Assembly: GCA_008973525.1 (NCBI GenBank)
Contig: WACJ01000099.1
Location: 744,001-808,000, forward strand
Reading direction: 5' to 3'
DNA: 64,000 nt
Source: Stenopsyche tienmushanensis
Taxonomy: Eukaryota; Arthropoda; Insecta; Trichoptera; Stenopsychidae
Part shown: positions 56,501-64,000 of the stretch, one piece after another
How positions within the stretch are numbered: the first letter of the stretch is position 1
Layout: each line of letters opens with the position of its first letter
Notes under the pieces: model-generated
Databases searched by the model: none
What the model was told of the DNA's origin: nothing
What the model saw: the letters and a program-made list of their open reading frames with translations, nothing else
Made by a program: the position numbers and the translations under genes

Positions 56501-58502
56501 CTCTAATTCTACCGATAATCATATACGCTGCTCAAACAAATAGATTTAGGTCACTTTAAAAATAAACGGCTTTTATAATTGAAACAATTAAATTTAACCA
56601 AAATTACATATTTTCCTTGATTTGTTTTAAGAATTATTTTTTGTTATCGGAGGTAGAAACGTGTTTATATTAATCCGAACTTATATTACCTTATCTGTAG
56701 ATTCATTCAGGATACCCATTGGGTGAGCATTCGAATTGAAACTTGGTGGTAATGCTACCTTCAATATCGAGTGAATGAGGAGGTGAATGTATGATACAGA
56801 CGAGATGGATGTAACCCCTTCCTATGAATGGATATTGAAGAGGCCCATAGTTCTGCCCATGATTTGTAGATTAGACCTAGCAGATTTCTATAAGAGATTT
56901 ACGTAGGGATAAGAGATTTTTGATGTAATTTCCCTAATGAAATGAGGCCGTCACAGATGTGTTCAATAATTTTTCCATGCTTTGAAATCTTCCATCAATT
57001 TTTTGAATACAGTATTTATAAAATAGAAAGTATATTTTAACAATGTAAATTTGATTTAAGGTCTTTATAGATTAATCAACAATAATAAAAATCAATCAAA
57101 CAGCATGAGTTCATCTAATCAAATGTTTGTTTTTGATTATGAGGTATCTAAATTAAAAAATGGCTTTTTTAAATTGTATATATAGACGTCGTGATTTGTT
57201 TCATGGATTGGTCATTTACAGAGTAATTTCGAAAATGAAGAATTGCCACTGCGGTTTGTATTGCTGTTGCTCGATGAAGTTTTTGAACTTCGTTGCCGCA
57301 ACCGTTGGCTTCGTAGGCAAATTGCTGCGGTTCTCAGACAAATACTTACAACGATGTTCTCAGATGTCCTCAATAGGTTCGTTTATATGACAGTGACTAA
57401 CATCTTCAGATCGTTTCCGATATTTATTTACTATGACGATTTTTGCAGAAAAATAATTGATACAATTTCATCAGTCACATCGCCTAGCTCGGTTGCATAT
57501 TTTTTAGATAGCATAAAGTAAGTTTGAATGCAAATATATAACGGTATTTATCAAAAAAAAAGTCTTTATGAATTATTTTATTATTCAGGCGTGCTTATTT
57601 TAATGATGCTAAACAACTTGGAAATAAAAAACAGACAGCACCAAGAGATTCCAGTTCTCAGGCCCGAGCACGTGTGGCGGCTAAAACAGTGCTGCTGTCA
57701 TGCAGACAAGGTATTTAAATCATCACTAACGTATTAAACATTTATAAATTAAAATCATTCCTAAATATTTAGCTTGAAATAAGATAAATTCTTAATGCCA
57801 ATAAATTAATTTATTAAGGCTTTTTACCTGTAGGTGATCCCGCGATTAAGCAGTTGGACTAGTATTAAATTCAATCAGTATTTCAATAGTTCAATGTATT
57901 TATTTTAATTAGGAATATAAAGATAACGCTTAAGCTTTTAATAGGATTAATTCTAGTCTGTGGTAATGTTATCTATTTTTTTATTTGCAGAGGAACTTAA
58001 GCATTTAATTGGATCGCAGACTACTCAGAGAGGATTAATCACAGTTTTTGAATTGTTTCAAAATCAAATCTTGAACACGCGATTAGTGTTTGTTTTAGTT
58101 GAAGGTGAGAAATTATTTATTATATAATCGACTGATGACGGAAATATGTTTCATCCTGAATCAATGCAAAAACTCGTCAATTTACAAAAAGATTCATTGC
58201 GACTAAGGCGGTCCAGAATCTCATTTTTGCATTTCTTACAACGCCAGAGCTATACCGTACATATGTACTGTCGGATTACAGGGGACGTCTGATTAGACTG
58301 GGTCCGGATTGCCGCTGGTCGACTGTTGTGCATTATATTATTACATACAAAACAATTAAACGTTAGCTTAACGTCATAATTATAAAATGTACTTGATATT
58401 TGATACTTAATTACTTTTTTTTTGCTTTAAGGTTTGCTGAAAGTTCTGTTTCAAGAAAAAGATATAAGTTATTCGTTTCGAAAGATTTTACAGAATTCTT
58501 GA
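44243..58502 (+). CDS. Snx13: Sorting nexin 13 orthologue (TM-PXA-RGS-PX-Nexin_C), about 22 exons
   Basis: Exons: 44243-44355, 44433-44544, 44708-44919, 47897-48105, 48883-49035, 50973-51142, 51219-51332, 51407-51542, 51620-51772, 51847-52070, 52142-52233, 52935-53014, 53087-53206, 54655-54723, 54803-54945, 55478-55696, 55780-55864, 57222-57376, 57449-57517, 57589-57710, 57991-58104, 58432-58502. They give about 977 residues, close to animal SNX13. Phases agree at every junction except 55864/57222 (phase 1 versus 0), so one small exon is missing or another acceptor is used. The order is an N-terminal membrane helix, PXA, RGS, PX (VYRRYSDF lipid-binding motif) and Nexin_C (ELKHLIG...TTQRGLITVFELFQ). 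Family members anchor in the ER or endosome membrane, bind phosphoinositide through PX and act at lipid-droplet and endolysosomal contacts. The terminal motifs favour SNX13 over SNX14, SNX19 and SNX25. Confidence 0.85.
44708..51142 (+). CDS. Snx13: Snx13 exons 3-6: PXA domain
   Basis: Exon 3 (44708-44919) has DSFFYEILDLVINDYVSSWY then SIVTPDKDF, the start of PXA. Exon 4 (47897-48105) has VDWLLHITGKTVEDMVYHLR and a basic, Pro/Ser-rich loop. Exon 5 (48883-49035) has FFEIELELEKKQFSRENIC. Exon 6 (50973-51142) has LLLQEISQIILFLAIKTDEL and LRSIISSTLQSLLDYIVNPD, the C-terminal helices. Introns between these exons are large (up to 3 kb) and contain the Buster copy B, a TTAA MITE and the 483-bp TACAG MITE. 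Confidence 0.8.
45010..45170 (+). repeat. LTR-like repeat, copy 7
   Basis: A short degenerate copy with GCATGAGTCAATCTTATGTA, AATAAGCAAACACTATTGAT, AAACATAAACAATACACTTG and AAATTGATT. It directly abuts the Buster copy B terminus. Confidence 0.4.
45542..46260 (-). pseudogene. ZBED5/FAM200-like (Buster hAT) transposase remnant, copy B
   Basis: The minus-strand frame 45793-45542 reads MTMEDFWISFQEEYLAFHTK, LLQFLTSYLCELGFSTITNM, KTKKRERLTNLDEELRVAIS and NIQPNISDIFKSQQAQVSH before a stop. This is the full hAT dimerisation tail, including the typical QAQVSH end. Upstream sequence (to about 46260) is homologous to copy A but full of stops. This copy preserves the Cys-Glu-Leu-Gly-Phe motif that copy A has altered to Phe-Glu-Phe-Gly-Phe. 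Confidence 0.75.
46970..47255 (-). repeat. GGTCCG-hairpin repeat family, copy 8, reverse orientation
   Basis: On the minus strand this carries ATCACGAGGCGTTCATTCGT, GCGATCCGAAAAGCGGACC, CAGTTGGTCCCACAGACCTT and GGGGATACATGCGTATCCG. It is nearly identical to 27422-27600, including the altered TTGGTCCCACAG segment. This shows the hairpin repeat and the Buster element moved or were duplicated together. Confidence 0.6.
47642..47858. mobile_element. TTAA-flanked MITE (piggyBac-like signature)
   Basis: TTAA at 47642-47645 and 47855-47858 flank the inverted ends CACTATTGTGGCCGCATTA and, read inward from the right, CACTTTTGTGGCCGGTGATG. The 209-bp interior contains further CGGCCAC units (ACCGGCCACGAACGGTC, GCGGCCACCAATGGTC). 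TTAA duplication is the piggyBac hallmark, but the termini do not start with the usual CCC, so the class is uncertain. It lies in Snx13 intron 3, about 40 bases upstream of exon 4. Confidence 0.65.
49142..49624. mobile_element. 483-bp TACAG MITE with TIRs
   Basis: The left end TACAGAATGCAGCAGTGAAA then CTACCTTA and the right end, read inward as TACAGGATGCGGCAGGGAAA then CTTCCTTA, are inverted repeats (about 28 bp, few mismatches). The interior includes a GC-richer segment (49290-49545) shared with 54098-54340. Its 84-codon frame has no known domain. Target duplication not evident. It is inserted between Snx13 exons 5 and 6. Confidence 0.65.
50235..50663 (+). repeat. Retroelement 3' region ending in poly-A
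   Basis: The left part (50235-50370) matches 35430-35660. It is followed by GC-richer sequence and ends in an A-run at about 50647-50661. This fits a 5'-truncated LINE or a SINE inserted in the sense orientation between Snx13 exons 5 and 6. No protein motif was read. Confidence 0.45.
51219..53206 (+). CDS. Snx13: Snx13 exons 7-13: RGS domain and linkers
   Basis: Exons 7-8 encode the inter-domain helix region (RTSDNIEELKATLAIVQKEI). Exons 9-11 encode the RGS domain: DLPLGFLLDNQIALCYFLDF, then IHEQYFSKDSQDCLNIP and NQYTRLLEELGLE. The usual FW of the second RGS helix reads FCHLSIEAW here, a divergent version. SNX13 is the family member originally reported with RGS activity on G-alpha-s, but activity of this copy is not predictable. 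Exons 12-13 encode a Ser-rich linker to PX. The 701-bp intron 52234-52934 contains a LINE fragment. Confidence 0.8.
52520..52790 (-). pseudogene. Non-LTR reverse transcriptase fragment in Snx13 intron 11
   Basis: The minus strand reads PIKKLKNNKAPGPDNISTE (52618-52675), the highly conserved KNNKAPGPDxI block at the start of LINE reverse transcriptases. Upstream sequence (MYEETLRPIKKL) is also in frame. Past the block the frame runs into unrelated sequence. It is antisense to Snx13. Confidence 0.65.
53225..53436. mobile_element. 212-bp pogo/Tigger-type MITE with TA target site
   Basis: The left end CAGCAGATCTGCGGTAATTC and the right end, read inward as CAGCAGATCTGCGTTAATCC, are inverted repeats. 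TA dinucleotides flank both sides (53223-53224, 53437-53438). This matches pogo-group elements, whose ends read CAGTAGA...CGGTAATCCG. Related ends occur near 12250-12310, 20830-20870, 34787 and 58200-58330. It lies directly after Snx13 exon 13. Confidence 0.75.
54098..54340 (+). repeat. Repeat shared with the interior of the 483-bp MITE
   Basis: The segment reads TCTCGAATTCGCTCGGGTAA, GCTGGTGTAGGAGCGATTGT, GGACTGGACTCTTTGCACTC and CAGAAAGCCCTTTCCAGTAG. It matches 49290-49480 in the same order. GC content is higher than its surroundings. No TACAG ends are visible here, so this is either a fragment of that element or an independent repeat captured by it. Confidence 0.5.
54344..54515 (+). repeat. 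150-bp repeat, copy 1 (partner at 56703)
   Basis: Shared blocks are GGGTGAGCATTCGAAATGAA, GCTACCTTCAATATCGAGCG, AGATGGATGTAACCCCTTCC and GGATATTGAAGAGGCCCATA then GTTCTGC. The partner at 56703-56855 has the same order and strand with scattered substitutions. Both are in Snx13 introns. A SINE or LINE 3' end is plausible. Confidence 0.6.
54655..55864 (+). CDS. Snx13: Snx13 exons 14-17: PX domain
   Basis: Exon 14 begins the PX strand region (TQELLCRLEVVIVETG). Exon 15 has the YGVYALEVKKWD strand and HVYRRYSDFHELYATIKE. The RRYSDF arginine is the 3-phosphoinositide ligand in PX domains. Exon 16 has LEFPSKKTF, the PxxK-type membrane-insertion loop, and the helices up to LHLYLLPFLNP. Exon 17 has VQPLRQGMRTLRNVPEQLAN. 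The exon 15 donor is unusual (GAA|GTTGTT). Reading through the exon 17 donor gives an in-frame stop at 55899, a possible short form lacking Nexin_C. Confidence 0.8.
55013..55395. mobile_element. Inverted-repeat element in Snx13 intron 15
   Basis: TTCCCACCAACTCC (from 55016) and GGAGTTGGTGGGAA (55381-55394) are perfect 14-bp inverted repeats, and the similarity extends inward (GAGCCATT / CATAGCCACT). The enclosed 380 bases are non-coding. Further right, TGTGGCCATAGGAGTCG (about 55412) echoes the same terminal word. Confidence 0.5.
56313..56427. mobile_element. 115-bp MITE with TTAA on both sides
   Basis: GGGGGGAAACTAGTTTTAG at the left and CTAAACTGGTTTCCCCC at the right are inverted repeats. 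TTAA lies immediately outside each end (56309-56312 and 56428-56431). The termini are those of the 752-bp element at 39424-40175, so this is an internally deleted relative. If TTAA belongs to the element instead, the flanks read TGC on both sides. Confidence 0.7.
56703..56855 (+). repeat. 150-bp repeat, copy 2
   Basis: This reads TTGGGTGAGCATTCGAATTG, GCTACCTTCAATATCGAGTG, AGATGGATGTAACCCCTTCC and GGATATTGAAGAGGCCCATA. It is the partner of 54344-54515. It lies in the Snx13 interval 55865-57221, where a linking exon is still missing. Confidence 0.6.
57222..58502 (+). CDS. Snx13: Snx13 exons 18-22: Nexin_C domain
   Basis: Exon 18 encodes PLRFVLLLLDEVFELRCRNR then WLRRQIAAVLRQIL. Exon 19 encodes KIIDTISSVTSPSSVAYFLD. 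Exon 20 encodes KRAYFNDAKQLGNKK and ARARVAAKTVLLS. Exon 21 encodes EELKHLIGSQTTQRGLITVF then ELFQNQILNTRLVFVLVEG. Exon 22 encodes LLKVLFQEKDISYSFRKILQ and ends with TGA at 58502. The block is near-diagnostic for SNX13. An AATAAA lies at 58504-58510, immediately after the stop. Confidence 0.85.
58189..58334. repeat. Degenerate pogo/Tigger-type MITE
   Basis: The right part GGGTCCGGATTGCCGCTGGT then CGACTGTTG, the internal ATATGTACTGTCGGATTACA and GGGGACGTCTGATTAGACTG correspond to the right half of 53225-53436. The left end (GCGACTAAGGCGGTCCAG) is degenerate. It lies in the last Snx13 intron. Confidence 0.45.
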
Positions 58503-58825
58503 TAATAAATCTGTGATATTATGTTTTAATTATTTCTAGACTTGAGTATTATTTTTCTCTCTTTTTTTACAATATTATATTTAGGTTTTTTTTTAAATCT
58601 TTTTTCTAAATATGCATTTTTATCTTATTGTATTGATATAAACATATTTTTAAAATATCATTGGATATATATTTTAACATCTTGATTGAGTATAATTGAC
58701 GAAAATATACAGAAGTTCCACATGCATTCTATTATTAATATTTAAGTAATTTATTATTAATAGGCGTAGACACCCAAAAGATAAAATTTTCAATATAGCA
58801 TGATTATGTTAATTACTTTTTGTAG

Positions 58826-58974
58826 GCTGTGAAGACAAGTTGTGTATTTATATTGATTATAATGAATGCAACCTTAACGCTGGTTTCTGTACTCAAATTT
58901 CAAAAAATGTAAATGCATACATTCAATCAGATGTGTTTTATTCGAATCATTTTAGAGGTGAATTAAAATTGTGA
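58826..58974 (+). CDS. Possible exon with EGF-like cysteine pattern (alternative Snx13 end?)
   Basis: After an acceptor-like TACTTTTTGTAG the frame reads CEDKLCIYIDYNECNLNAGF then CTQISKN, and stops at 58972-58974. The IDYNEC...GFC spacing recalls a calcium-binding EGF start, but only four cysteines are present. The acceptor phase would fit the Snx13 exon 21 donor (phase 1). Conservation nevertheless supports 58432-58502 as the real last exon. It may be an alternative terminal exon, an orphan exon or chance. Confidence 0.2.
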
Positions 58975-59268
58975 CTCTTTCTACCTAAAATCGAATGATA
59001 ACCGTTTGATTTTGAATACTTTTTTTATTTGATATGTATAAACATGACTTATGTTAATTTTAAAAACTATAAATTTGATATAGATATGTTTTTTAATATA
59101 ATTTATGTTTGATATCAATGTAACATCATCGTTAAGAATATAAGTGAAATTATGGTTTGGAGCAAGTTCTTTCATTGGTTTTAAAACTCTTTTTGTTTAT
59201 GTTGCGATATAGTGGCACATAATTTTATCATTTGTGTGATAATATAATGCAAACATGCAAAAAATTTT

Positions 59269-59330
59269 CACGGTCTGGATTTGAACCCGAACCTTTATAA
59301 CCAAAGTCTAGGATATAAGCCACTAACACT
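59269..59330 (-). repeat. tRNA-like (SINE head) remnant
   Basis: Read on the minus strand, GTTAGTGGCTTATATCC resembles a pol III A box (TRGCNNARYGG in shifted form), and GGTTCGGGTTCAAATCC is a near-perfect B box/T-loop. The spacing of about 35 bases is right for a tRNA. The acceptor stem and a canonical anticodon loop are missing, so it is not a functional tRNA. A tRNA-derived SINE or tRNA pseudogene is likely. Confidence 0.4.
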
Positions 59331-60289
59331 TGATATTATTAATGTTAAATATTCATATTGTTTTATAAAATCTGCAAAGTCATAGTTAAGACTGCAGTTG
59401 TCGCTTTGACCACCCCTGTTATGTATTATAGATATATTCAGAGCTCTGCTGTTAAGCTTTGTTTTTATCGCAGCAGGTGAAGTTAATCCTTAAGGTAAAA
59501 TACATTAGTAACCTATCCTTTAGATGAGACAGATGGCCATATACATAAAACCTACTTTAGGGTTTTGAAGAATTTTAAATAAACACATATTAAAAAATAT
59601 TGATACTTGGTTCAAATTGTACATTTTAATTACACTAATAACAATCCTAGTAAGCATGTTTACTATCTTTGTTTTGATCCAATGTGCTTCCATGGGAACA
59701 TTCGGAAAATAAACGTGTCGAAGTCAAATGTGAAATGAGCTAACATAAGTTGACTACTGAATTCCATAATGATGATTATTTAATATAAATACTAATATTT
59801 GTTGTTAAATAAATATTAACAATTAGCGAATACCCAGCATGCGTTGCAATGCGCTAATAATTATTTGAAAAGAAACGCAGTACGTGGTTTATTGCTTCAG
59901 GTCACTTCATTTCACCAGACCAGTATGCGCTAATGTAAAATATTTTTATTATGCCTATGTTATTCCCGCAAGTGTAAACATTAAGTCGACAAAGTTTAAT
60001 CGCAATCTGATGAACGGTATGGCAGCGCATTACATACGAACAAACATTTTTGTTTCAATGATTGAATTGGAGTCATGGAATATATTAGATATATTGAAAA
60101 GTCTTTGCCGATTTCGTAACAATTAAATAATTTGTTTGTTTTTTTTTTCATTTTTATTTACAAAATCTTACAAAAAATAATTTCCTTCAATTACTATTTA
60201 TTATTTTCCACATCTGCAGTTATTGTTTCGCCAGGTTACATAAATTCATAATGAATAATTCCTTGAATATCCCACCAAACGCATAAAAA

Positions 60290-60545
60290 AATCATGCGGG
60301 TCGTCAATTCAGGCTTCGGAGTCGGAAATGGTTTTTATCTCAGTGAAAGCATTTTTCATCCCCGGTCAAAATTCGCTGAAAAAAAGAGACGAACTTGACT
60401 TGACAATAAAGATTTGCACGTTTTTCGTCGCTCTCCTTTTTTATCGTTGGACAGTTCGTGCGGCATCCAAATCGATTTGTCTTCCCGATACGTTTTAAAT
60501 GCTTTAAAGCTGTCGACCAAGTTATGGGGTGTATTTCAAGTTATG
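60290..60545 (-). pseudogene. Mariner transposase remnant
   Basis: The minus strand reads MPHELSNDKKGERRKTCKSL followed by LSSQVRLFF. After a one-base shift it reads QRILTGDEK. This matches the mariner consensus order VPHxLTExxKxxRxxICxxLL...FLxRIVTGDEKW, where the D of TGDEK is catalytic. Stops follow. No inverted repeats were found. Confidence 0.6.
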
Positions 60546-60561
60546 AAGGCGTCTTTCAAAC

Positions 60562-61040
60562 ATCGGTTACAACTACTAATTGGCGAGCTTAGGCAACGCA
60601 TAAGCTCGCCATTTTAACCTTTCCCCACCGGTGATGTATTTACTACACTTCGACTCTAATAATGGGAATATCTATGTGAAATATAATAGATACGGGGTTT
60701 AGAACTTTTGTATTCCTCCGTAATATAATTACGAATCACATCAAAGTATTATGGTATATAAGTATTCATCTGAAGCGACGGGAATAAATAATTTGTTGGG
60801 AAATCGGAAATTTTGCGAGTTATAGTCTGTGTCTCAGCAGAAAGGAATTTTATCAGTCACATTGATGATATTATACGAAAATGGGATTATCAACTCGAAC
60901 TAGCATTTAAATATGTGATGACGATACCTCCAACGAGTGTGGAGGCTGAGCGTGCATTTTCAGCAGCAAGTTGCCTGGTTATCAAAATCAGATCCAGACT
61001 AAATTATGAAACACTCGATGTTTAATGTCGGGCATATTTT
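60562..61040 (+). pseudogene. hAT C-terminal copy related to 13587-14150
   Basis: The noncoding part (ACTACTAATTGGCGAGCTTA, CTTTCCCCACCGGTGATGTA, AATCACATCAAAGTATTATG) matches 13595-13880 and 22150-22440. The frame 60813-61025 encodes RKWDYQLELAFKYVMTIPP, TSVEAERAFSAASC and KIRSRLNYETLDV, retaining the canonical VEAERAFS. It stops early, at the position where the 13892 copy reads ALMLLRSY. Confidence 0.65.
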
Positions 61041-61513
61041 CAAAATAATATTTGAATTTTTTAATTGTATTTTTAGCTTATCTTAATAAATAAAATTCTT
61101 TCGCTTTCAAACTATTTTTTATATTAAACAAATGGACTTATTAATAATTTTTGATCAAACTTATCAATGTCATTTCTTAAACATTTTTGCATGACAAATA
61201 TAAGAGTCAATCAAGCAGAGATTGTGGTTTTCGTTTCCTCTTTAGAGCGTCTACTTCTCATCGACAATCAGACCAGGCAAGAATTCGAATAATTTTAATA
61301 CCATTCGCAAGATTTAAATAGTCTTGAACACAATCAAGTCTGAGTAGGCCGATTCGCTCCAGCCGATGTTGCAGACAGGTGTTAAATGAACAGGTAAAGT
61401 TGAAATTCAGGAAAGACTGACGATGTTCGAGTAGCAATTTAAAGACTCAAATAACTTGCATATGAGCATCTTAAGCATCCATATAATAAAACAAACAACT
61501 TTATTATATATCT
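61041..61513. other. Intergenic, no gene seen
   Basis: AT-rich sequence between the hAT fragment and the Helitron start. No motif was recognised. Confidence 0.35.
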
Positions 61514-64000
61514 TCTAATATATAAAAATAAGTTGCGTTTCCCGTCTAATGCTCGGGCGAAATGGGTTGATATGCGCGTTCATCGGATTGAGACAAAACT
61601 TGGTCCACTTATTGCCAAGGGATCAGGGGGTGACATAGGCATAGTACAATTAACTTACAGTAGATTTTTAATTCAAAACTTAATGTGTGAAAGTTGTTGA
61701 TTCTGACGTGTTTGAGATTATGCGTTGCTAAGGCTATAGGTATATAGTACCTACAAGTTGCAGTAGGAGGCGTCGTGTCGTCGTCACATACAACACATAC
61801 GTCAAACGTCAATGTCATTTGCAGGTTAACCATCGGCGTGAGTCAATTATATCCAAATTATTTATCGCAAGCACTTTTAAAATGCTTCATTTCATTCATC
61901 GCTTATTCACGTACGTAACAATCGAAAAAATACGTTCGAGTGTTATCCGATCAAAATCAGACGACCAACGTGCAACGAGAATCGAAAGTACATGTTGATT
62001 TGAATATTGCTGCATTTCAATATGATATTCATTACGATTACAGTTTGCATCCCAGTGTAAAATGGATAAAGGTTAAATCCTGTTAACGGGGGACAAATTT
62101 ATTGGTAAATTGAAAACGCCTTCATTTCGACACAATGAAAACAAACAAACCTAACCTAACCAGATTTGAATTTAAATTTAATTTAAAAAATAAAAACAAG
62201 AAACAAATGAATAATTCTTTTATTTAATAACAATATGTTGACGTTGAAATCAACAATATATGGATCTTCTTTTTCATCGAAAACATTCAAAGCTCATACC
62301 AACGTCGGATATTGTCGTGCAAATTGTACATGCAAATAGGCAGTGATATGGCAGTAGTCAGTATTGAAAGACTTGATGCGCGCAACGATCGAGTTCAAAC
62401 TCAATTTCAAACAGGTAGATATATCAGCAGTGACGAGGCTCTTTGGCCTATTTTGAGCTTCCTAATTCACAGAAGCAATCCGAATGTTGTTCATCTCAGT
62501 GTTCATCTCGAAAATGGACAAAGGCAGACACTGCAAGAAATGTTGCTGCTGAACCAACACTTGCGCTGTGTGAAGAAGATGTATTTGCAGAGACATTATG
62601 GTACGCACAAGTTCCTAACTATTTTACATGAAATACTACATCCGAGAATTTTCAACGACGTAAGCAAGGGATGCGTGATGAAGGCTATCGAAATCTGTAT
62701 TCATCTGATGCATTGGGCCCTATTTACACATTACATCCAAATAAAGCCGAGTGTTACTATTTAAGAATGCTTTTGGTTAATGTCAAATGTCATACTTCAT
62801 TGAGAAAGGTCGAACGGAAATTAGAACATTACTCGCCATCATTTTAACCACATGTCCGTCACCCAGCCCGAAAGATTTGTGGTAAAAATTCAGAGAGGAT
62901 TTGAGCGAAGATATTTTACACACCGTTAGCAATGACAATTCAATTGAGTTTTCGGACAATATTTTCAATCAAGCTCTGATCGAAATCGAAGACATTTGCT
63001 TAACCATCAACATCAAAGAATTCATTCAACAAGAATTCGTTCTGCACTTGAACAGCAGTACAATGCTAATGATTTGGATGCATTTGTCGAAGCAAAGGAA
63101 CAACTTTTGCTTGCGGAACAAAAATTGACCTACGATACAATTACAAATGATCTGTTCTTCCTTGATGCGCCTGGCGGTACTGGAAAAACGTATCTCATCA
63201 CTTTACTATTTGCTCACATTCGATCTCAAAATAGAATTGCTTTAGCTCTTGCTTCATTAGGTATTGCGGCAACATTATTAGATGGTGGACGAACAGCGCA
63301 TTCGGCATTCAAATTGCCATTAGATATGCATTTATTGGAAGCTCTGACATGTAACATTCCTAAAGTTTCTGACATAGCTAAAGTTTTGAAAATTTGCAAG
63401 GGGATTATCTGGGACGAATGCAATGCTTGATCGAACTCTTAAAGACTTACCAAAACCGTTTGGTGGCGCTCTAATTTTATTATGTGGCGACTTTCGACAA
63501 CCTCTTCCAGTGATGCTTTCATCGACACCAGCTGATTCTTGCCTCTAAGCATCGCATCTTTGGAGAGACGTGCGAAAACTGACATTAAAGACAAATATGC
63601 GCGTACATTTGTAGCGTGATGCGTCGGCAGCCACATTTTTAAAACGACTATTGAACATTGGTGAAGGAAAAGTGCATGTTGATGCTACCAAGTTTATTTC
63701 ATTTCCATCGAACTTTTGCGTTGTTGTGCCATCCATCGATTTACTCATTCAGAAAGTTTTTCCGCAGATTTTTAGTAATTATAAAAATCATTATTGGCTT
63801 TGCGAACATGCTATTTTGGCAGCAGAAAACACCGACGTCAATACAATCAACCACACAATACAATAACAAATTGCAAATGATTCTGTTACCTACAAATCGA
63901 TTGATAGCGCCATGAATGCAGACCAAGTTACTAACTATCCAATCGAGTTTTTAAATTCGTCAGATCTTCCTGATGTGCCACCTTACAAATTGGAACAAGA
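61514..64000 (+). mobile_element. Degenerate Rep/Hel Helitron, open at the right edge
   Basis: The 5' end TCTAATATATAAAAATAAGT and the block GGTCCACTTATTGCCAAGG resemble the mini-Helitron starts. Coding remnants, in several frames, follow the usual order. They are TGRYISSDEALWPILSFLIH and PNVVHLSVHLENGQ (62400-62525), then EEDVFAETLWYAQVPNYFT (62572-62628). A PIF1-type helicase follows with Walker A DAPGGTGKTY (63165-63194), IWDECNA (63406-63426) and GGALILLCGDFRQPLPV (63462-63512). Last is YKSIDSAMNADQVTNYPIEF (63892-63951). Frameshifts and stops (e.g. after IWDECNA and SCL) make it inactive. The Rep HUH motif was not found intact. The element continues beyond the window. Confidence 0.8.
62996..63426 (+). 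pseudogene. Helitron PIF1-like helicase fragment
   Basis: This is the longest continuous helicase frame. Walker A GTGKTY (63177-63194) is followed by an ALASLGIAATLLDGGRTAHS segment (motif Ia: SGIAALLLxGGRTAHSxFKLP), FKLPLDMHLLEALTCNIPK and Walker B-like GIIWDECNA. The canonical DE is followed by CNA where related elements have A-P/C-M. A TGA at 63427-63429 terminates it, and homology continues in another frame (LDRTLKDLPKPFGG). Related proteins unwind the donor strand during rolling-circle transposition. Confidence 0.7.

Noticed and set aside
62150..62162. CCTAACCTAACC, resembling the insect telomere repeat CCTAA.
   Set aside because: Only two units inside a Helitron; no telomeric array.
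1..64000. CRISPR arrays, bacterial operons, rRNA or intact tRNA genes.
   Set aside because: None seen; the sequence is eukaryotic throughout with spliceosomal introns.

Overview
The window is nuclear DNA from an arthropod, most likely an insect. It is AT-rich, its genes have many small GT-AG exons, and it carries two arthropod-typical genes (a Grindelwald-type TNF receptor and a MADF-BESS factor) in a dense background of decayed transposons. I cannot name the order or species. No bacterial-style genes, rRNA or CRISPR array were seen.

Three cellular genes can be assembled exon by exon with consistent splice phases. (1) A grindelwald (grnd) TNF-receptor orthologue lies on +, 9350-31603: four coding exons, 235 residues, with a first coding intron of about 20.8 kb. 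(2) A MADF-BESS DNA-binding protein lies on -, 43166-40800: three exons, 217 residues. (3) A sorting nexin 13 (Snx13) orthologue lies on +, 44243-58502: about 22 exons, with an N-terminal membrane anchor followed by PXA, RGS, PX and Nexin_C domains. Genes 2 and 3 are divergent and share an upstream region of about 1.1 kb. The three genes have no evident joint function: grnd acts in Eiger/TNF-JNK signalling, Snx13 in membrane contact and endolysosomal or lipid traffic, and the MADF-BESS protein in transcription.

Layout: 1-9.3 kb holds repeats only (LTR-like copies, MITEs). 9.3-31.6 kb is grnd; its giant intron contains hAT, mini-Helitron, Jerky/Tigger, Mutator-like and LINE remnants plus a near-identical 1.75-kb duplication. 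31.6-40.8 kb is grnd 3' sequence, a BED-finger hAT fragment, a LINE RT remnant, a 0.96-kb inverted-repeat element and a TTAA-flanked element carrying a Mutator-like C-terminus. 40.8-43.2 kb is the MADF-BESS gene with a mariner fragment in an intron. 44.2-58.5 kb is Snx13, whose introns hold an inverted copy of a ZBED/Buster hAT element and several MITEs with readable termini. 58.5-64 kb is a possible orphan exon, a tRNA-like remnant, mariner and hAT fragments, and a degenerate Rep/Hel Helitron running off the right end.

The most notable observations are the transposon families. One is a TTAA-flanked family with GGGGGAAACCAGTTTAG termini, one copy of which encodes a Mutator-like transposase C-terminus. 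A mini-Helitron family of about 250 bp occurs in the same window as a related autonomous-type Helitron. Others are a hAT element with a perfect 8-bp target duplication, and large inverted copies of one element in introns of two neighbouring genes. All assignments come from reading the sequence and remembered family features; no search was run.
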